Shown here in pieces: positions 22,528-35,700 of a stretch of DNA of 64,000 nt (positions are counted from its first letter, which is position 1; each line of letters begins with the position of its first letter). Location: assembly GCA_037043015.1 (NCBI GenBank), contig CM073323.1, positions 18,051,758-18,115,757 of the forward strand, in the 5' to 3' direction. A model generated the notes under the pieces. The model did not search any database, had not been told where the DNA came from, and worked only from the letters and a program-made list of their open reading frames with translations. A program made the translations under genes and the position numbers. This stretch comes from Bryum argenteum (taxonomy: Eukaryota; Streptophyta; Bryopsida; Bryales; Bryaceae).

Positions 22528-23165
22528 CGATCTTTTGCCTTAATCTGCATGAGACCACAGAGCTCCCCTCTGTTCATCTGGCTTCACGCTTTTGGCGGGC
22601 CCCCTGTAACTGGTTATCATTATGAACCGACCCGAAAAGGGCTTGAAAATGATGCGAGTCGGCTGGGAATGATCAGAATACAAGGCCTGCTTTCACACAT
22701 CTTTCTGTTCACTGTGTAAGTGGCATGCATGTTTTGTAACAAGTCGATTCATTGTCGATTTCAAAGCATGTCTCTAATCGAAAACAAAAGTACGAGAAGG
22801 TGAGTGAACCTTGAACATACCTCAATGCAACTCACATTACGTAGTCGATAAAAGAGCCAAAAACACAGAATTCATCTGCCAATCAATCAATCTCTTACTA
22901 GATTTCTATGCAGACGATCATCTGCACGTCAATGCTTCATTGCCAGCGTCGAAGTGTTTTGCAGTTAAATGATTCAATCAGTAATCAGTCTTTGTTTCGT
23001 CAAACTAGTACAGTAGCAAGTTGGCAATTAGGTTTCATTTCGAATGAGTAAGTACTCAGAACTTGTATGCCACTGCAGTTTTCTGGTACAAGTAGAATAC
23101 TGTCAACTATTTTGATAACTTCATCAGTGCACCACTGTCCTCATTCTTGTGTCAGTCTTGCACAC
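22528..23165. other. Intergenic, nothing recognised
   Basis: No coding-like exons and no repeat assigned. Confidence 0.35.
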
Positions 23166-23740
23166 AATATTGTACAAGTATAGCCCTCGCGGCCTTGTCA
23201 TGGCCACTTGTACACTTTGACTATTCTCCTCTTGTTTTTCCTGCTAGGTCTTAAAGCAGATCATTTTTGTAATTTTTGGTAATCTAGAGGCTATAAATAT
23301 TTCAAAATTCAATATCTTGGGAACCATCAATTTGTTTGTTTGTGCGATCTGATTGTTTACTTGAACTCTACAAAAAAACCTGTTGCCAACGACATCTCAT
23401 GCGAGTGGCGGTCCCCTAGATTGTATGTCACAAAACAGAACCCTAAAAGTAGCAGTTGTCTTAGTTAATAGACTAGTATGGCCCGCAGATTCTTGTGCGG
23501 TTGGGTTCTCTTGCTTTTCACCTAGATCTATGATTAGGTCCTTTTGTAATTTCTGGTGATTTGGGGTTATAAATACTTCAAAATTTGATATCGCGGGATT
23601 CATCATCTCGTTTTGCGATCCAATTGTTTTCCATATTTCTACAAAAAAAATTGCCTTCCAATGCCACCTCATGCACCCCAATCGGACTGGTGATTCTCAA
23701 GATCATAGTATCACTCCCAAAACAAAGTACATGCCTTAAA
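23166..23740 (+). repeat. Dispersed repeat, two tandem copies
   Basis: Two adjacent diverged copies (about 23166-23440 and 23441-23740), each with the order: ..GCCTTGTCATGGCC../..GGCCCGCAGATTCTTG.., then TTTTTGTAATTTTTGGTAAT, then CAAAATTCAATATCTTGGG, then a CCTCATGC-like block. Further partial copies lie at 28672-28870 and 47935-48172. No termini or coding capacity seen. Confidence 0.65.
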
Positions 23741-24196
23741 GAATAGATTATGTAGTTCCAAAGAATTTACGTTTAATTTTTATTATGAATAAAGAAGACT
23801 AAAACTTTGAAAATCATTATAAAATGTTCTTTTTTCTATTAGTAACTGGAAATTGACATCATTCCCTAAATTCACATACTAAATGATAAAATGGAGAGGC
23901 CACCAGTAACTTGTGAGGAACCTTATTAGATTTTCTTAATAGTAAGTTTCCTTACACTAAGAAAACCTTGCCCTATTTGTGTTTGATGGTTTACTGTGAA
24001 CAATCTATGAATGCACATGAGCTTCTGTGAATTGGATGTGGTTCACCAAACTTCTGGAGAGAAGAAAAATATTAATAAAATAAAATTTATTTTTATTTTG
24101 AAAAAAAAAAAAAAACGTGAAAAAAAGTCTTGTTTTAACCGGATATATAGCTCCTCTGAATTCAGGACCAACCATAAAATGTTTGATTGGACTCAA

Positions 24197-24430
24197 CCCT
24201 TAAACGTCATATGCTTTCCTGATACCACACCCATATGCTTTCCTAAACTCCATTTTTAGCATTATTCTATTTTTAATTTGCTTGAGCTCTATTCTAAGAA
24301 AGTATAGATCTCTTTAAGGTGCTCAGTTTGGAATTCTAAAAATTCCATTTGGTATAATGGAGTGTAAGTTATGAGCAAGATTCTCTTAAAAAATAACCCA
24401 ACCCCTCGGGCTGGGTCTGACATTTAAGGG
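24197..24430. mobile_element. TTAA-type MITE, 234 bp
   Basis: Begins CCCTTAAACGTCAT and ends TGACATTTAAGGG, with TTAA at the right (24431-24434) and TCAA at the left, probably a mutated TTAA. Same family as 12260-12482. Confidence 0.78.
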
Positions 24431-24434
24431 TTAA

Positions 24435-24985
24435 GGGATTAAGGACGAGAGGTCGAAAAGTTGTCAATTTTCAAGCAATGTTCGCTTTTGGTGGATTTGC
24501 ACATCATCTTTCTTTGATGTGAAATGTTTACAAATGTCTCAATATGGGGTTCCAGTGAGCATTTCATGACCACTTCAAGGACATATATCATATGCATACA
24601 TGATGCAATGAGTTGAAATGATGAAATGTACGCATTTTGAACATATTAGAGGCCTCCTTGTAAGCTTCAATCCTTGAAAGATTAACTAATGAGATCTTGA
24701 GAAGTTCTGTGGTCCAACGCAACTTTGTATGTGTCCATTCTAATGCTGAATTACATCACATTTACCAATAGAAAATCGAGAGTTCACTGCCATCCACTTT
24801 ACTTTACCATATGAAAGATGATAAAAGCTAGCAACTGCCGCATGTTGTCGAACTCTATATTATGATCTCAAAGCAAAACAAGCATTGGATAGTTCAGTTG
24901 CGGTAGTACTACTCCAATACACACGATATAAATAAAACTGCTATCAAGTAATGGTGAAAGAATGGAATCCCTAAAGATGGATGTT
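24435..24985. other. 3' flank of OLA1, nothing else recognised
   Basis: Downstream of the OLA1 stop (minus strand). Probable 3' untranslated region and AT-rich spacer. Confidence 0.4.
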
Positions 24986-27698
24986 CTACTTCTTCCCCGT
25001 GGATGTCACATTGAACTTGAAGAAGATAATGTCGCCATCGTTCACAACGTAGTTTTTCCCTTCCTGTTTGTACTTCCCAGCAGCCTGCGCAACAGTCACG
25101 TACTCAGAATACCAGACATAATTGTCTTAACAATTGTTGGTAGATTAGTGAAAACCGAGTCTCTTTCTTACCTTCACCGCAGACTCAGTTCCGAGCTCTT
25201 TCAAATCCTCAAACTTCATGACCTACAGAGATACAGAAACACGGTTATTTACACCGCTATGTAACAAGATCTGCAAGTGAAGATAAAATGACGTATTAGT
25301 ACCTCGGCACAAATGAATCCCCGTTCGAAGTCGGTATGGATAGCACCGGCAGCTTGTGGAGCCTTTGACTGCTTACGGATCTGCCAGCACTTAACCTGCA
25401 ATACAATTTTTTGAAGTGTAAGCATTGTACAGCAGAATGTGCCAGGAAATCAACTTGACGAAGAGGAATTGATGAATATAAATACCTCGTCCGGACCAGC
25501 CGTGAAGAAATAGATCAAATTGATAGCAGCGAAACCCGTCTTGATGATTTTGGGCAAGGCACTGTTTATTCAACACTCATGTCAGCATTTGCATATAGTA
25601 AGGAATTACAGGGAGGCTACTGCTCAAATAGATAGTGCTTGCACAGACCTTGTAAGATCGTTCTCTTTGCAATACACTTGCGCTTCATCTGCAGGCATAT
25701 CTGCCAATTTCTGCTCTAAGACTCCACTGAAGGGAATCATCACACCGCCTCCATGAGCCTGCACCCTACATCCACAGGTTTGTAATTCGATCAGTTTCAG
25801 AGCAGGTAACTGATTTATTTGAAGAGAGGAGAAGAATGTGAAGTACCAGGTGTGGATCTTGGCAAGCCACTTGTTCTTCTTCCTTTGGTAGTCTTTCTCA
25901 GTCATATTGATCTGTAAAAGGAAGTCATCAGCTTGAAGAACGATTTCCGAATTGATTCAATCGAAACCAGGAGTGAAGGATCCTTAGCTCACCAGATAAA
26001 CCACAGGCTTTGCAGACAGCAGCTGGAATGTATTCAGGATCTCGATTTCGGCAGTCTTCCACTCACCGAGTCTGACATCCTTTCCTTCCTTTAACCAATC
26101 ATAGACCTACTCTCCCACCAATTACCAGAAAACGATGTCAAAAACAACTGTATGACATGGTTAAACCCAAGACCCGTAAATGAACCTGCTTCGAAAAGTG
26201 ATTGATTCCGTTACATCAACTGACCTTTTGGCAGCATTCCAGTTCCGCCTTTGCCTCTTTTGCGTTACTACGCTTCAGGACCTTCTCGCAGTCATCGATC
26301 TTCTTTTCCATAAACTCAATGTCCTGCAAAATTAATCGAAAGTTCCTTTCACTGAGACTGATGTTTTCCAAAAGTATGAACTTACGCAGTATCCATTGAA
26401 AGAAAGAGTAGCAGATTCCGCTATTGACCTCCCCATACCTTGAGGCGCAACTCCTCAGTAATGATGTCCAAGTCCCGGACAGGGTCGACTGAGTCCTCCA
26501 CGTGTGTTACGTCTGGGTCATCAAAAGCTCCTGCAAGATAACAAATCCAAAATCAGAGGAGGTTTCTAGAAACGCAAACTGAGAGCGAGCGAGAAAATAC
26601 ATTCTCATACTAATCAATCAACTTACTTATAACGTGGAAAATGCCATCAACTGCTCGAATATGAGACAAGAAAGCATTGCCCAAACCCTGCCCTTCATTT
26701 GCCCCGCGAACTAACCCGGCAATGTCATTGATCTCCAGAAAGGCAGCCACCTGCATCACCGATCAGCTCTAATTTTAAAACCATAAACCCTTAACTCTTG
26801 CATGTGTCTGATGTAGCTACAAAAGAATGCGAGTGTAAGTGTCAGTTTCAGAACCTCGCTCTTAGGCTTGAAGAGCTGACAGAGCCAATCAAATCGCTCG
26901 TCGGGAACATACACACGGGCTTCATTGGGCTCAATAGTGCAGAAAGGAAAGTTCATGGCAGGGATGGAAAGCTTCGTGAGTGTGTTGAACAACGTGGACT
27001 TTCCGACATTGGGAAGTCCCACCTGCAAAAATAATCACACAGGTCATCACCCGATCAGTAACCCAATCTCAATGTTTGAGCTTCCAGACACAACCTCTTG
27101 ATCACTTTCGTTCCTTTCCATACAAAAACACAAAATGCTTCACAAGGAACTACGCTCAACACAGAAAGGAGCCAATCTATGTGTGCCCAAACCTTAGAAC
27201 CTCCGAATCATGTGAAAGTCACAAATTACTAGAGTAAAATGCAGAAACGCGGACTTAACTGGTGTATAAATTCGTTCAATACACGATAATTCTAAGAAAG
27301 TCCTCAAAATGAAGCTCCTGGAGATAAGTTCAGCAAAACTAGGTTTTCCACCTTCGTACCCTACCAAAAATCTTATGTGCACGATGCATCGTACCAACAA
27401 TACAGCGGAAAAAATCCGTGCGCAATTACAGATTCAGCAGCTTTTAAGGCTATTAGGAATTGGAGCATAAGCGCCACCTAGGGAATGGTAGACTCGACTG
27501 AACAACGACGACATCCTAGAAACTCTGAAATTCAATCACGAGAAGCTGAGTGTGTGGAGACAATTGAACATGAGAATGTGATAGCTGGGGTAGTGGTAGA
27601 CGGAAACGTACGATACCGATCTTCAAATGGGACGAGAAGCGACCGAGGATGGGGCGCTCGACCGGACCCTCCTTGCCCTTGGCTGATTTGGGCGGCAT
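24986..27698 (-). CDS. OLA1: Obg-like ATPase 1 (YchF family)
   Basis: P-loop ATPase of the YchF/OLA1 branch of the Obg family, a cytosolic protein that binds ribosomes and is linked to translation and stress responses. Twelve exons: 27612-27698, 26855-27022, 26627-26750, 26439-26530, 26225-26323, 25993-26106, 25847-25911, 25649-25765, 25486-25561, 25303-25395, 25172-25222 and 24986-25084. All have GT-AG borders and keep frame, giving 394 aa, the usual plant length. It starts [20 protein letters not shown]. The G1 loop GLPNVGKS is at 31-38, DIAG (G3) at 94-97, and NMTE (230-233) replaces the NKxD of GTPases, as expected for an ATP-specific member. The coiled-coil insert ([13 protein letters not shown]) and the C-terminal TGS domain ([20 protein letters not shown]) are complete. 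Nothing suggests damage. Confidence 0.97.
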
Positions 27699-28030
27699 GA
27701 TGGCTGTCTTTCTTTTTCTTTCAGCTGAAGATGACGCCTCAAGGATAATTAAGGTTCAAACCACCTGAGGCTCCTAGGAATGTATTCTCTGTTCGAAAAC
27801 AGAGAGGTGAGAAAGTGAGGCCCTGTGAAGGTCGAAAGACTAGCAGCCTCAAATCCTGAGGTAAACCCTAATGACGACGACGACGACGACGACTAAAGAG
27901 ACTTGGACGGCGACCGCCGGACGAACTTTGGGGCGGGGTAGAAAGGATCAATTTGGAGCATGCGTAAATTGTACGAAGTCACTTGGCACTTGCTCGTGAC
28001 AAATCCAAGTGCCTATTTTTCATCAAATGT
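27699..28030 (-). promoter_or_regulatory. OLA1 upstream region
   Basis: Contains the leader and promoter of OLA1 on the minus strand. A (CGA)n microsatellite lies at about 27873-27893 and the sequence is GC-richer than its surroundings. No TATA box recognised. Confidence 0.35.
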
Positions 28031-28033
28031 TTA

Positions 28034-28203
28034 GGGACACTTTATATGGGGAGTCAAGGTGTACATGGGGTCGATGGAGAGCAAAAATCCTCTTAACGTG
28101 ATTGGTTCATTTTTTCAATTACAAGTAATGGACCAATCATATTGAGTGAAGTTTTGCCCTTCTCAGCCCCATGCTCGGCTTGACTCCCCATGTAAAGCGT
28201 CCC
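28034..28203. mobile_element. Tourist-like MITE, 170 bp, TTA duplication
   Basis: Begins GGGACACTTTATATGGGGAG and ends CCCCATGTAAAGCGTCCC, flanked by TTA at 28031-28033 and 28204-28206. Sits about 330 bp upstream of the OLA1 start codon. Confidence 0.85.
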
Positions 28204-28429
28204 TTAGTTTTGCTCAAATTTTCGAAAGTACAGAGTGATTTTTCTTTTCTACTAAAGCATTCTCCTAGAGATTGGCTCAAGGTCTAGTTGAATATAGACT
28301 AGAGGAGGAGTTGCTAAAGGTAGCACTTCCTTGGATCCACACTCTTCCACTAGAGCCCTCCATATGACCTCTTTTGCTCTCAACCACACCATGACCTTCG
28401 TCTTGGCTAAAAATAGCTAGTCTTGTTCA

Positions 28430-28615
28430 TTAGTCATCCTCTTCGGAATGCCCTTTGCCATTGCCAACCTTCAATTGTTGTATTGCAAATTTTTCTTGTT
28501 GTATTGTGAATTCAGAGGAAACCTTGTATTGCCACCTACTTGGGTGTCTAAAGCATTTCCAACTTGGCAACAAGAAGCTAAATATAGTTGAGGAGTTGAG
28601 GAGTATGGTCGTCAA
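28430..28615 (-). pseudogene. Possible remnant of a Harbinger-associated or plant NAM-like C-terminal domain
   Basis: The minus-strand frame contains FLLPSWKCFRHPSRWQYKVS and then FTIQQEKFAIQQLKVGNGKG. The W-K-x-x-R-x-x-x-x-W pattern followed by a Gln/Lys-rich helix resembles the SANT/Myb-type partner proteins of PIF/Harbinger elements. No splice borders or start context are supported, so this is a weak call. Confidence 0.25.
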
Positions 28616-28671
28616 AATATAGCACCGCTTTAAATCTACACCCTACCATAGTCCTTGTTGAATGTGCTTGC

Positions 28672-28870
28672 CATGAATAATTTGAAATTCAATATCTCGG
28701 GATCCTTCGGTCTAATTTGCAATCTAATTGTTGCCTTCACTTCTGCAGAAAAACCCGCTTCCAATGACACCTCATGCTCCCGATTTCTGCCTAGCGGTGC
28801 CCAACATCATAATGTCACTCACTGCCTCACAAAACAAACTATTTGACTTCATATGTAGAGAGATTTGCGT
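28672..28870 (+). repeat. Partial copy of the 23-kb dispersed repeat
   Basis: Shares TTTGAAATTCAATATCTCGG and CCTCATGC-like blocks with 23166-23740 and 47935-48172. Confidence 0.55.
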
Positions 28871-29744
28871 GCCGGTGCGGCTCATTTCAAAAAAAATTCT
28901 CAAATATGGTTTTTTTTGCTCTCCAAAAACTACTTAATCTTTCTATAGCAAGAGAAAATAACTTCTCCTCCAACCTTGAACATTATGATCTCACAATTGT
29001 TTAGGAATTTGAATATGAGATTTGATATACATACATGCACACATACAACTTAGGTACTAGATCTTACTGTTACTTACCCCAAAATGAGTTAAAATCTGAA
29101 AATTTTCACCATGGATTAAAAGAGGGTAGTTTTTGCTAGGTTTGAGACTTTAGATTGGAAATGGAGGCATTCAAGGGTCAAATCGTGTTACAACACGCAG
29201 GAATGGGCCTTGTCACAATTTTGCCTGGCATACTAAAAATTTATTACCTAAATAAACATCACAGTTTGACATCTTTCAAGTGGCAAATGGCAACACTCTT
29301 GTCTTGTACAAAAACAATGTTACTATCTTTGACCTTTAGGATAAATTCAACAAACTTTCACAGAACTTCAATGATAAGAGCCATTTACATTTCAGTGTAT
29401 GCGCTCCAGAAGCTCCTGTACAAGCTCGATTGATTTGGACTTTTTTTAGAACAACGGTATGTCAATTGCATATCCCAACTCAGATTAATTCCATGCCTGC
29501 ATGAAATCGCTACGCCTACCAATCTTTCACTGACAGCGCCGTCATATAATGATCAATGGAATACTCATGGTGAGAGGGGAATGGAAACAAGTCCCTTAAG
29601 ACGTGCTATGAAACATGCACCTCAAAATCTCTAAAGCTCTGAAAAACCATAACCCGAAAATGTCTAGAACCGGGATCTGCATGTGCATGTCTTGTACAAT
29701 TCTGAAGGCTCTTCAAACATAATAATACAGCAGCCATCGGGAGG
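28871..29744. other. 3' flank of THO2, nothing else recognised
   Basis: AT-rich spacer and probable 3' untranslated region of THO2. No gene seen. Confidence 0.4.
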
Positions 29745-32700
29745 CTACTTATGGTGGTGGCGCCGTGACTTCGCTTCTGCCCTGGGTCTTTTCTCTTCGT
29801 CCCAATCCACCCTGTCAAATGATCTGGAGCAGGCACGTTAAGGAAAATACTCACAGCCAACTAGAAAAATATATCAGTTTTGGTACTGAGTTAAGAATGG
29901 GGGAAGAGATCAAGCGCTTCATTACTACCTCTGTCTCATAATACTGAAGAAAGTTGTCCGTATAGATAGAGTTGAGACAACCTACCGGCCTTGTATATAA
30001 GGACAGAGGTAGTATTGGAAAAAAGAAATCATCATAAATGAAATGCTTGAGCAGGAATTGCATTAGAAGGATACTGTTCATGTTCCCGTCTTGATCCTTT
30101 GGAGCCGTCCTTGCCACGAGCGCGTCCACTGCTGGGACCTTTTTCATACGAGACCTCATCCATGTAAGGAGGTCCACGAGCAGGAAGTGCACCACTTCGC
30201 TTGTCCCGATCACGGCCCTCGTAAGGAGGGGCCGGACCGGGTAAAAGCGGTGCAGCTGCAGAACTAAAACTAACGGGACCATCGTTTCCTGGCAAGTGAT
30301 CTCGCTTAATGCGTCGCCGCTTTCCTGATCCAGAACCGAGGTCATCATCCTTCAGCTGAATCACCTTCTCTTTCTCTCGTTCCCTGTCTTGGTCAACCTG
30401 CAGGAGCAGCTCCACCCACTCAAAAAACAACTCCAAAATGCAAGTGGGGTGGCAGCTCCACCCCATAATCAAGAGCAGTTCCTCAACAAAGCAAGTTAGG
30501 TAAGCAAGGCTTGATATGTACCTTGATGGCCTGGAGTTCGCGATCGTCATTACGTTTGCGAGTGTTACGGGCGTCGTCTTCACGCCGCTTTCGAGGCTCC
30601 TCCAGAGCCACACCCGCGTCTGTGTGCCTTTTGTCCGGCTTGTCATGCGCGCGTGGCGACTGGCGCTGGAAATTGCGGACCGGGCGACCCTCCAGAGGCT
30701 GACTGACGCTCACGGTGCGCGGAACCACATTGGGAGGAACAGGTGGTGGAGGTGGTAGCCCCTGTTGAGGCTGATTCTGCATGGGAAAGCGATCATTTGG
30801 GTCCTGTTGCTCCCCTGGTAGATCCATATATCGTCTGCTACTACGTTCCTCCTTCTCCCGCACCCTCTCAAACAAGGCCCTGTCTGAGGACCTTTCCCTC
30901 CCGAAATTCTCCAGAGACCTATCTCTGTGGTACTCGTCTCTATCTAGCCTCTCCTGCGCCCGAGACTCCCGCTCCACTGCTCGTGCATTAACTCGTTCCC
31001 GTGGCGCCCCCTTCTCAAAAGCGTCATGCCTCGTTCGAGAATCCGGCATCTGCTGATCTAGAAACCGCTCTCTATCTGATGGGCGCGCAAGCTCCCCTGC
31101 TTCTACATGAGCATTCTTCTCAACAGTAGCATGAGGTCCCTTTCTCCGTTTCTGTTGCTGCCGATCGATGTCGTCCTGGCTGCTAATGAATCGCTTGCCC
31201 TGCCTCTCCTCTCCCTTCGAGTCTTCTCTCCGAATCGGAGATCTGGAGGGGGGGGCCTTGACCTCTGCCTTCTTCTCGTCGGCTTCGGCCACTTTGCTAC
31301 TGTTCTCATTTTTCACCTCTGATGAGCGTCGCGATCCACCATCCTGACCTCTCACTGCTTGCGTCTTGGATGCAGCAGTTGCACTGCCGTTGCCAGTAAA
31401 GCCTGACGACGGCACATTGCGGGACCGTGAACTCTCGGGACGCGCCTCCCGCTCTGGCTTCCCTGGAGAGGTAGCTGTTGATGCTCGGGTCGCTCCACCG
31501 TCCTCCCTATACATAATTATTCAAGTCAGTTCCAAACTTTTACCATATGATTCTGCAGATATATTGTTCAGCGACTCACTTGTAGGAGTTCCCCTGCGAC
31601 GGAGCAGGAACTGGTCTTCGAGCACTAGATCTCTTATCCTGATTCCATAAGACAATGATGTTAGTACCAGTACTGAGTGATGGACTGTTAAAAACAGACG
31701 GCTGATGAGGAGCATACCTCAGAGTCAGCGTTTGATGGCTTTGTAAAGACTCCGTCTTCTCCTTTGACAGCAGCGTTTGCTCCACGAGATGAAGCATCTG
31801 TTGCGGTTCTCGAGGAGGGTTGGGAGAAATTGCTGCGGCTGGAGGGAGGCAGGGGTGCTGTATCGTGAGCTTTTGCTGGAGTATTGGCAGAAGTAGGGAC
31901 AAACGGCGGAGCCTTCGCTGAGAGTGCACTACTTCCTTTACCATCCGTCTTTGGTGTCACTACCGTTGGTGCTACTTCTACTTTGGTGACAGGCTTCACG
32001 GTCTCCGACGACTCATGATCACCTGTCTCTGTTTTAGATGGAGTAGCTGCCGTTGATTCAGTGGCAACTGCAGAGGAAGGCATGGGCGATGAGGCTGGTG
32101 GAGCACCCACTTTTGTGGGGGCCGGTTTCAGCTCGACGTAACCCATCGTAAATTCTTCTTCAGGAAGCCAATGATTCTATAAAAGACCAAAAACAAATGA
32201 ACTTTATTAGGTATTCTCCAAATTGCAAAATATACTAGTGGCGAAATGATAAGCTTCAATAGCACGAGCCAATTTGGAAAACCACTAATATTAAGCTGGT
32301 GGACAAACCTTGCGTGAAGCAAGAGCAGCTGCTACACCAGTCGCCAATACCTTGAGATCTTCTCGTTCATCGCCTTTTATCTTTAAGACCTGAACAATGA
32401 GATTCATACATTCCCTCTTCAATAATTACCGTCGTGAAGACCGCAAGATTCAAGGTCAAAATCTGCTGCAACGACTTAACATGTCCCATAGAGGACATTG
32501 TAATGCAATCGCAACTGGCAACAAGAATCTAGGGGCAAGTTATCGAACCCGTCTTTCCAGATTGGCCCCGCTTTTCTTCATAACCGGAAATACACTTGCA
32601 ATCTTTGTTAACACAGTGAGTCCATTTCGTATCTCCATGTATTCCTCAGATTCCAGGCATTGGATGAGCAGACGTGTCAGCCGCGAGTTCCACTTCCAAT

Positions 32701-35700
32701 GAACCTTCACAAACAGAGAGGAACGAACCCACTATTAGGCTACATATCATGGCTTTTCAATTTGCCCAGGAAGCCCTAAGATGAATGTCGCAAAGGGATG
32801 CCTAGCACAGGAAACTTGTAATTGGATGATAGGAAAGGCTAATCTTAGCTTCTGTAAATCTGTCACCACCGCTTCAACGAATCATGCATGAGGTATTCAG
32901 AAGAGAGGAGTTTACTACCCGAATGTATTGCTCAAAGGTCACGCGTGCGCTGTTGGGATCGCGGTAAAAGGTAGCGAATCCAGGCATGTTGCCACATTCT
33001 TTCTCATAGACTTCCTCCGTACTCTGCTTGCACAAGGACTCACGTGAGATTTACCGCACTCCTGTCGTTGGGATGATATGTCTCGCTCGATCACAAGGGA
33101 ATGGAATGAGTGTGACTCCAGATTGCATTCCTCATCCCTGAACACAACTGAATATTGACGAGGACGGGGAAAGGTGAATAAAGGTGACGAGGAAAACCTT
33201 CCAATGGTACGCCATCTTCAGAGTCTCGCAAAGGAACCGACCCAATCTACCAGCCTCATACTCCGTGCAGCAACAGATCATTGGAAACAATGTTTTGCAG
33301 ATAAGGGCATCTATGTGATTGATGGTGTTGAAAAACGGCGTACCCAGACTGTGGATAGTCTGTACGAATCTGGCACAAATAGGAACATCGATTCGCTTAG
33401 GTGATGATAGCAGACCACCCGAACCAATATGAAAAATAGGCCTAAGTATCATACATAAAGCTTAAACATTGAGCAACCATATTAATCTCGCCGGATCTTG
33501 ACAATAATGAACAAATTATACAATGAAATGCATAAAGCATGCTAAGATGAAAAAGTAAATTCAACGAACCTTGCGCAGTAAACAGCGTCCATCATACTCA
33601 TAACACATCTTGGAAAGATACAACGTTGTAGAAACTCCATGTTGATCTTCAGTGAATCAGAACACGAGACTAACCAACTATCCTTTTCTCGTACCAACCG
33701 CTGATGCACCGCTGCAACATTTGCTTCCTGCTTCTGGTACTCAGATGTAAGCCGGTCTAAGACTTCCTGTATCTTCTCTTTGTCCTTTTTTCTTTTCGAA
33801 ATTGCTGCGTGCGAATTATCAGAATTTTCTTCGAGGGCCTTGAAGGTTAATCTTTGCTTGGCTATTTCTGCTTCGTATCTTTTTCGCGGTACGTAGACAT
33901 CCAAGTGGGTCAAACCCCAGAAAGTGGTGTAGAGCTCAGGAGACAGGCTATTCCATGCTTTGCTAGGCAGTAAATTCTTAATAACTTCAATTAGCTCCGT
34001 CCACCTGGAAGGAAATGTGGGGCACAGGTTATTTCATGGAATAAATGGTGTAGTCAAAAAGACGAGAAGATCTGTGGATTGGTACATTTCTGAAGAGAGG
34101 TTCACAGATTATTTACTTCATTCTCACTACTACATACGCCCCCCCAAGTGCAGCATAACTCAAATCATTGCCCACAGAAAGGGACTCGAATGACTATGCA
34201 AAGAAAAAGCCCTTATTTCCTTGTACCCCATCAACACGACTATTTCCAGAACAGAATGCTTACTTGACGCTCTTTTGGCTCGAACCAAGATCCAATGTCA
34301 ACTCGTTTGACAATGGGGTCGCGTCATCCTTTTCCTTGTTCACATCAGCGGGCCAACCAGAGGAAGAAGATCTGTGTGCTTTGAATAATCTCATGATAGG
34401 CCTATAGATGTGGAATGCTACCTGAACCGACAATCATGAAAAGTCAAATCATGCTCAAAATGTTACCCATTTACGACAGAGAATATCTACAAATTGGTAA
34501 CTAGAAAACACAAACCTCAGCTTCCAGATGATACTTTTGAACGAGGTCCTCGAGAGACGGAATGAGCTGTGCATAGGCGGGAAGTGGAGACATTGCACTC
34601 AATAAAAACTCCACATACTGAAGTAGTGTGCCGTGACACCTATCAAACTGTTCACTAACCACTTTAATGTAGGATGCTTCTGCATTGACCACCACACTGC
34701 AGCAAGAGAGAAATCGGATCAAAATTTCCTCCTTGGCAAGCCAAAAATTCACGGTGCCATGAAGCAGAGAAACAAAGTCATCACATAGAGCAAGAGACTG
34801 GCCAAAATACAGGTGCATAGACCAAAAAAGCTAATCGATCGACTTACTATGATCTCTGCTGGGCAATCAATAGAAGCAAAGGTACAGCAAGCTTGGGATC
34901 ATCCTTTGAAAGCAACGAGTCACGAAGTCTGTTTGTGGACTTCATCAGTGCCTTATTGTTCTTTGTAACACCAAACGCCGACGCTTGATACCGTAAAGCC
35001 TCACCACCAGCCAAGGCTTCCAATTGGTCATCAGTAACATTCTCTGTATACTCCACACTAGCCATCTGCTGCATCAATTCCTGAAAAAAAGAAAAAGCAA
35101 AAGCCTAAGTACACTTACATTCAAATAAGCAGTAATGAAGGCGCTCGTAACGATGGACAGTCATTACGTTTCATGTTTTTACGTGACCACAACTACACCA
35201 CATACTTAAGCCACATCTACTAAACTAGACAAAATGAGGTTTTCTAGTTTCACATTCTGCAGCATATAGGAGAATGATCGAATTCTTTTTTCTAGAATTA
35301 CACATCAAGCACAAAGAAACAAAATATTCTGAAACTCACCTGCAGCAAAACAAGCTCAATTCCTTCTCCCCGTTTGAGTTGATTTACGAGGTATTGTATG
35401 AGTCCTCGTAACTCCATCGACGGATACTTCTTACACCTACAAGGAAACAAAGAAATGATCTCCAAAACTTGCACAAGCAGAATCCAAAACAAAGAATCAC
35501 GCTTCAACACAAGAACAATTATGTGGTATATCATATCCTCCAGTTGAATATGAACATGGTGGAACTTATTTCAAATCATGCTACCATAAAATGGTCACTT
35601 ACAAAAGCATGTGCTAGCCAAGAATAAAGTGCTATTAAACTACTATGCAGCATTCGCACAAAGCAATGTCTTAAAACAGGCTGAATGATCACAGAAGGCA

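Noticed and set aside
30032-30074. THO2 ending at 30032 as the main form
   Set aside because: The spliced alternative restores frame exactly and gives a basic tail typical of the protein; the early stop needs intron retention.
30500-31660. Plus-strand ORFs of 60-94 codons
   Set aside because: They lie opposite the long THO2 tail exon and are shadows of its biased coding sequence.
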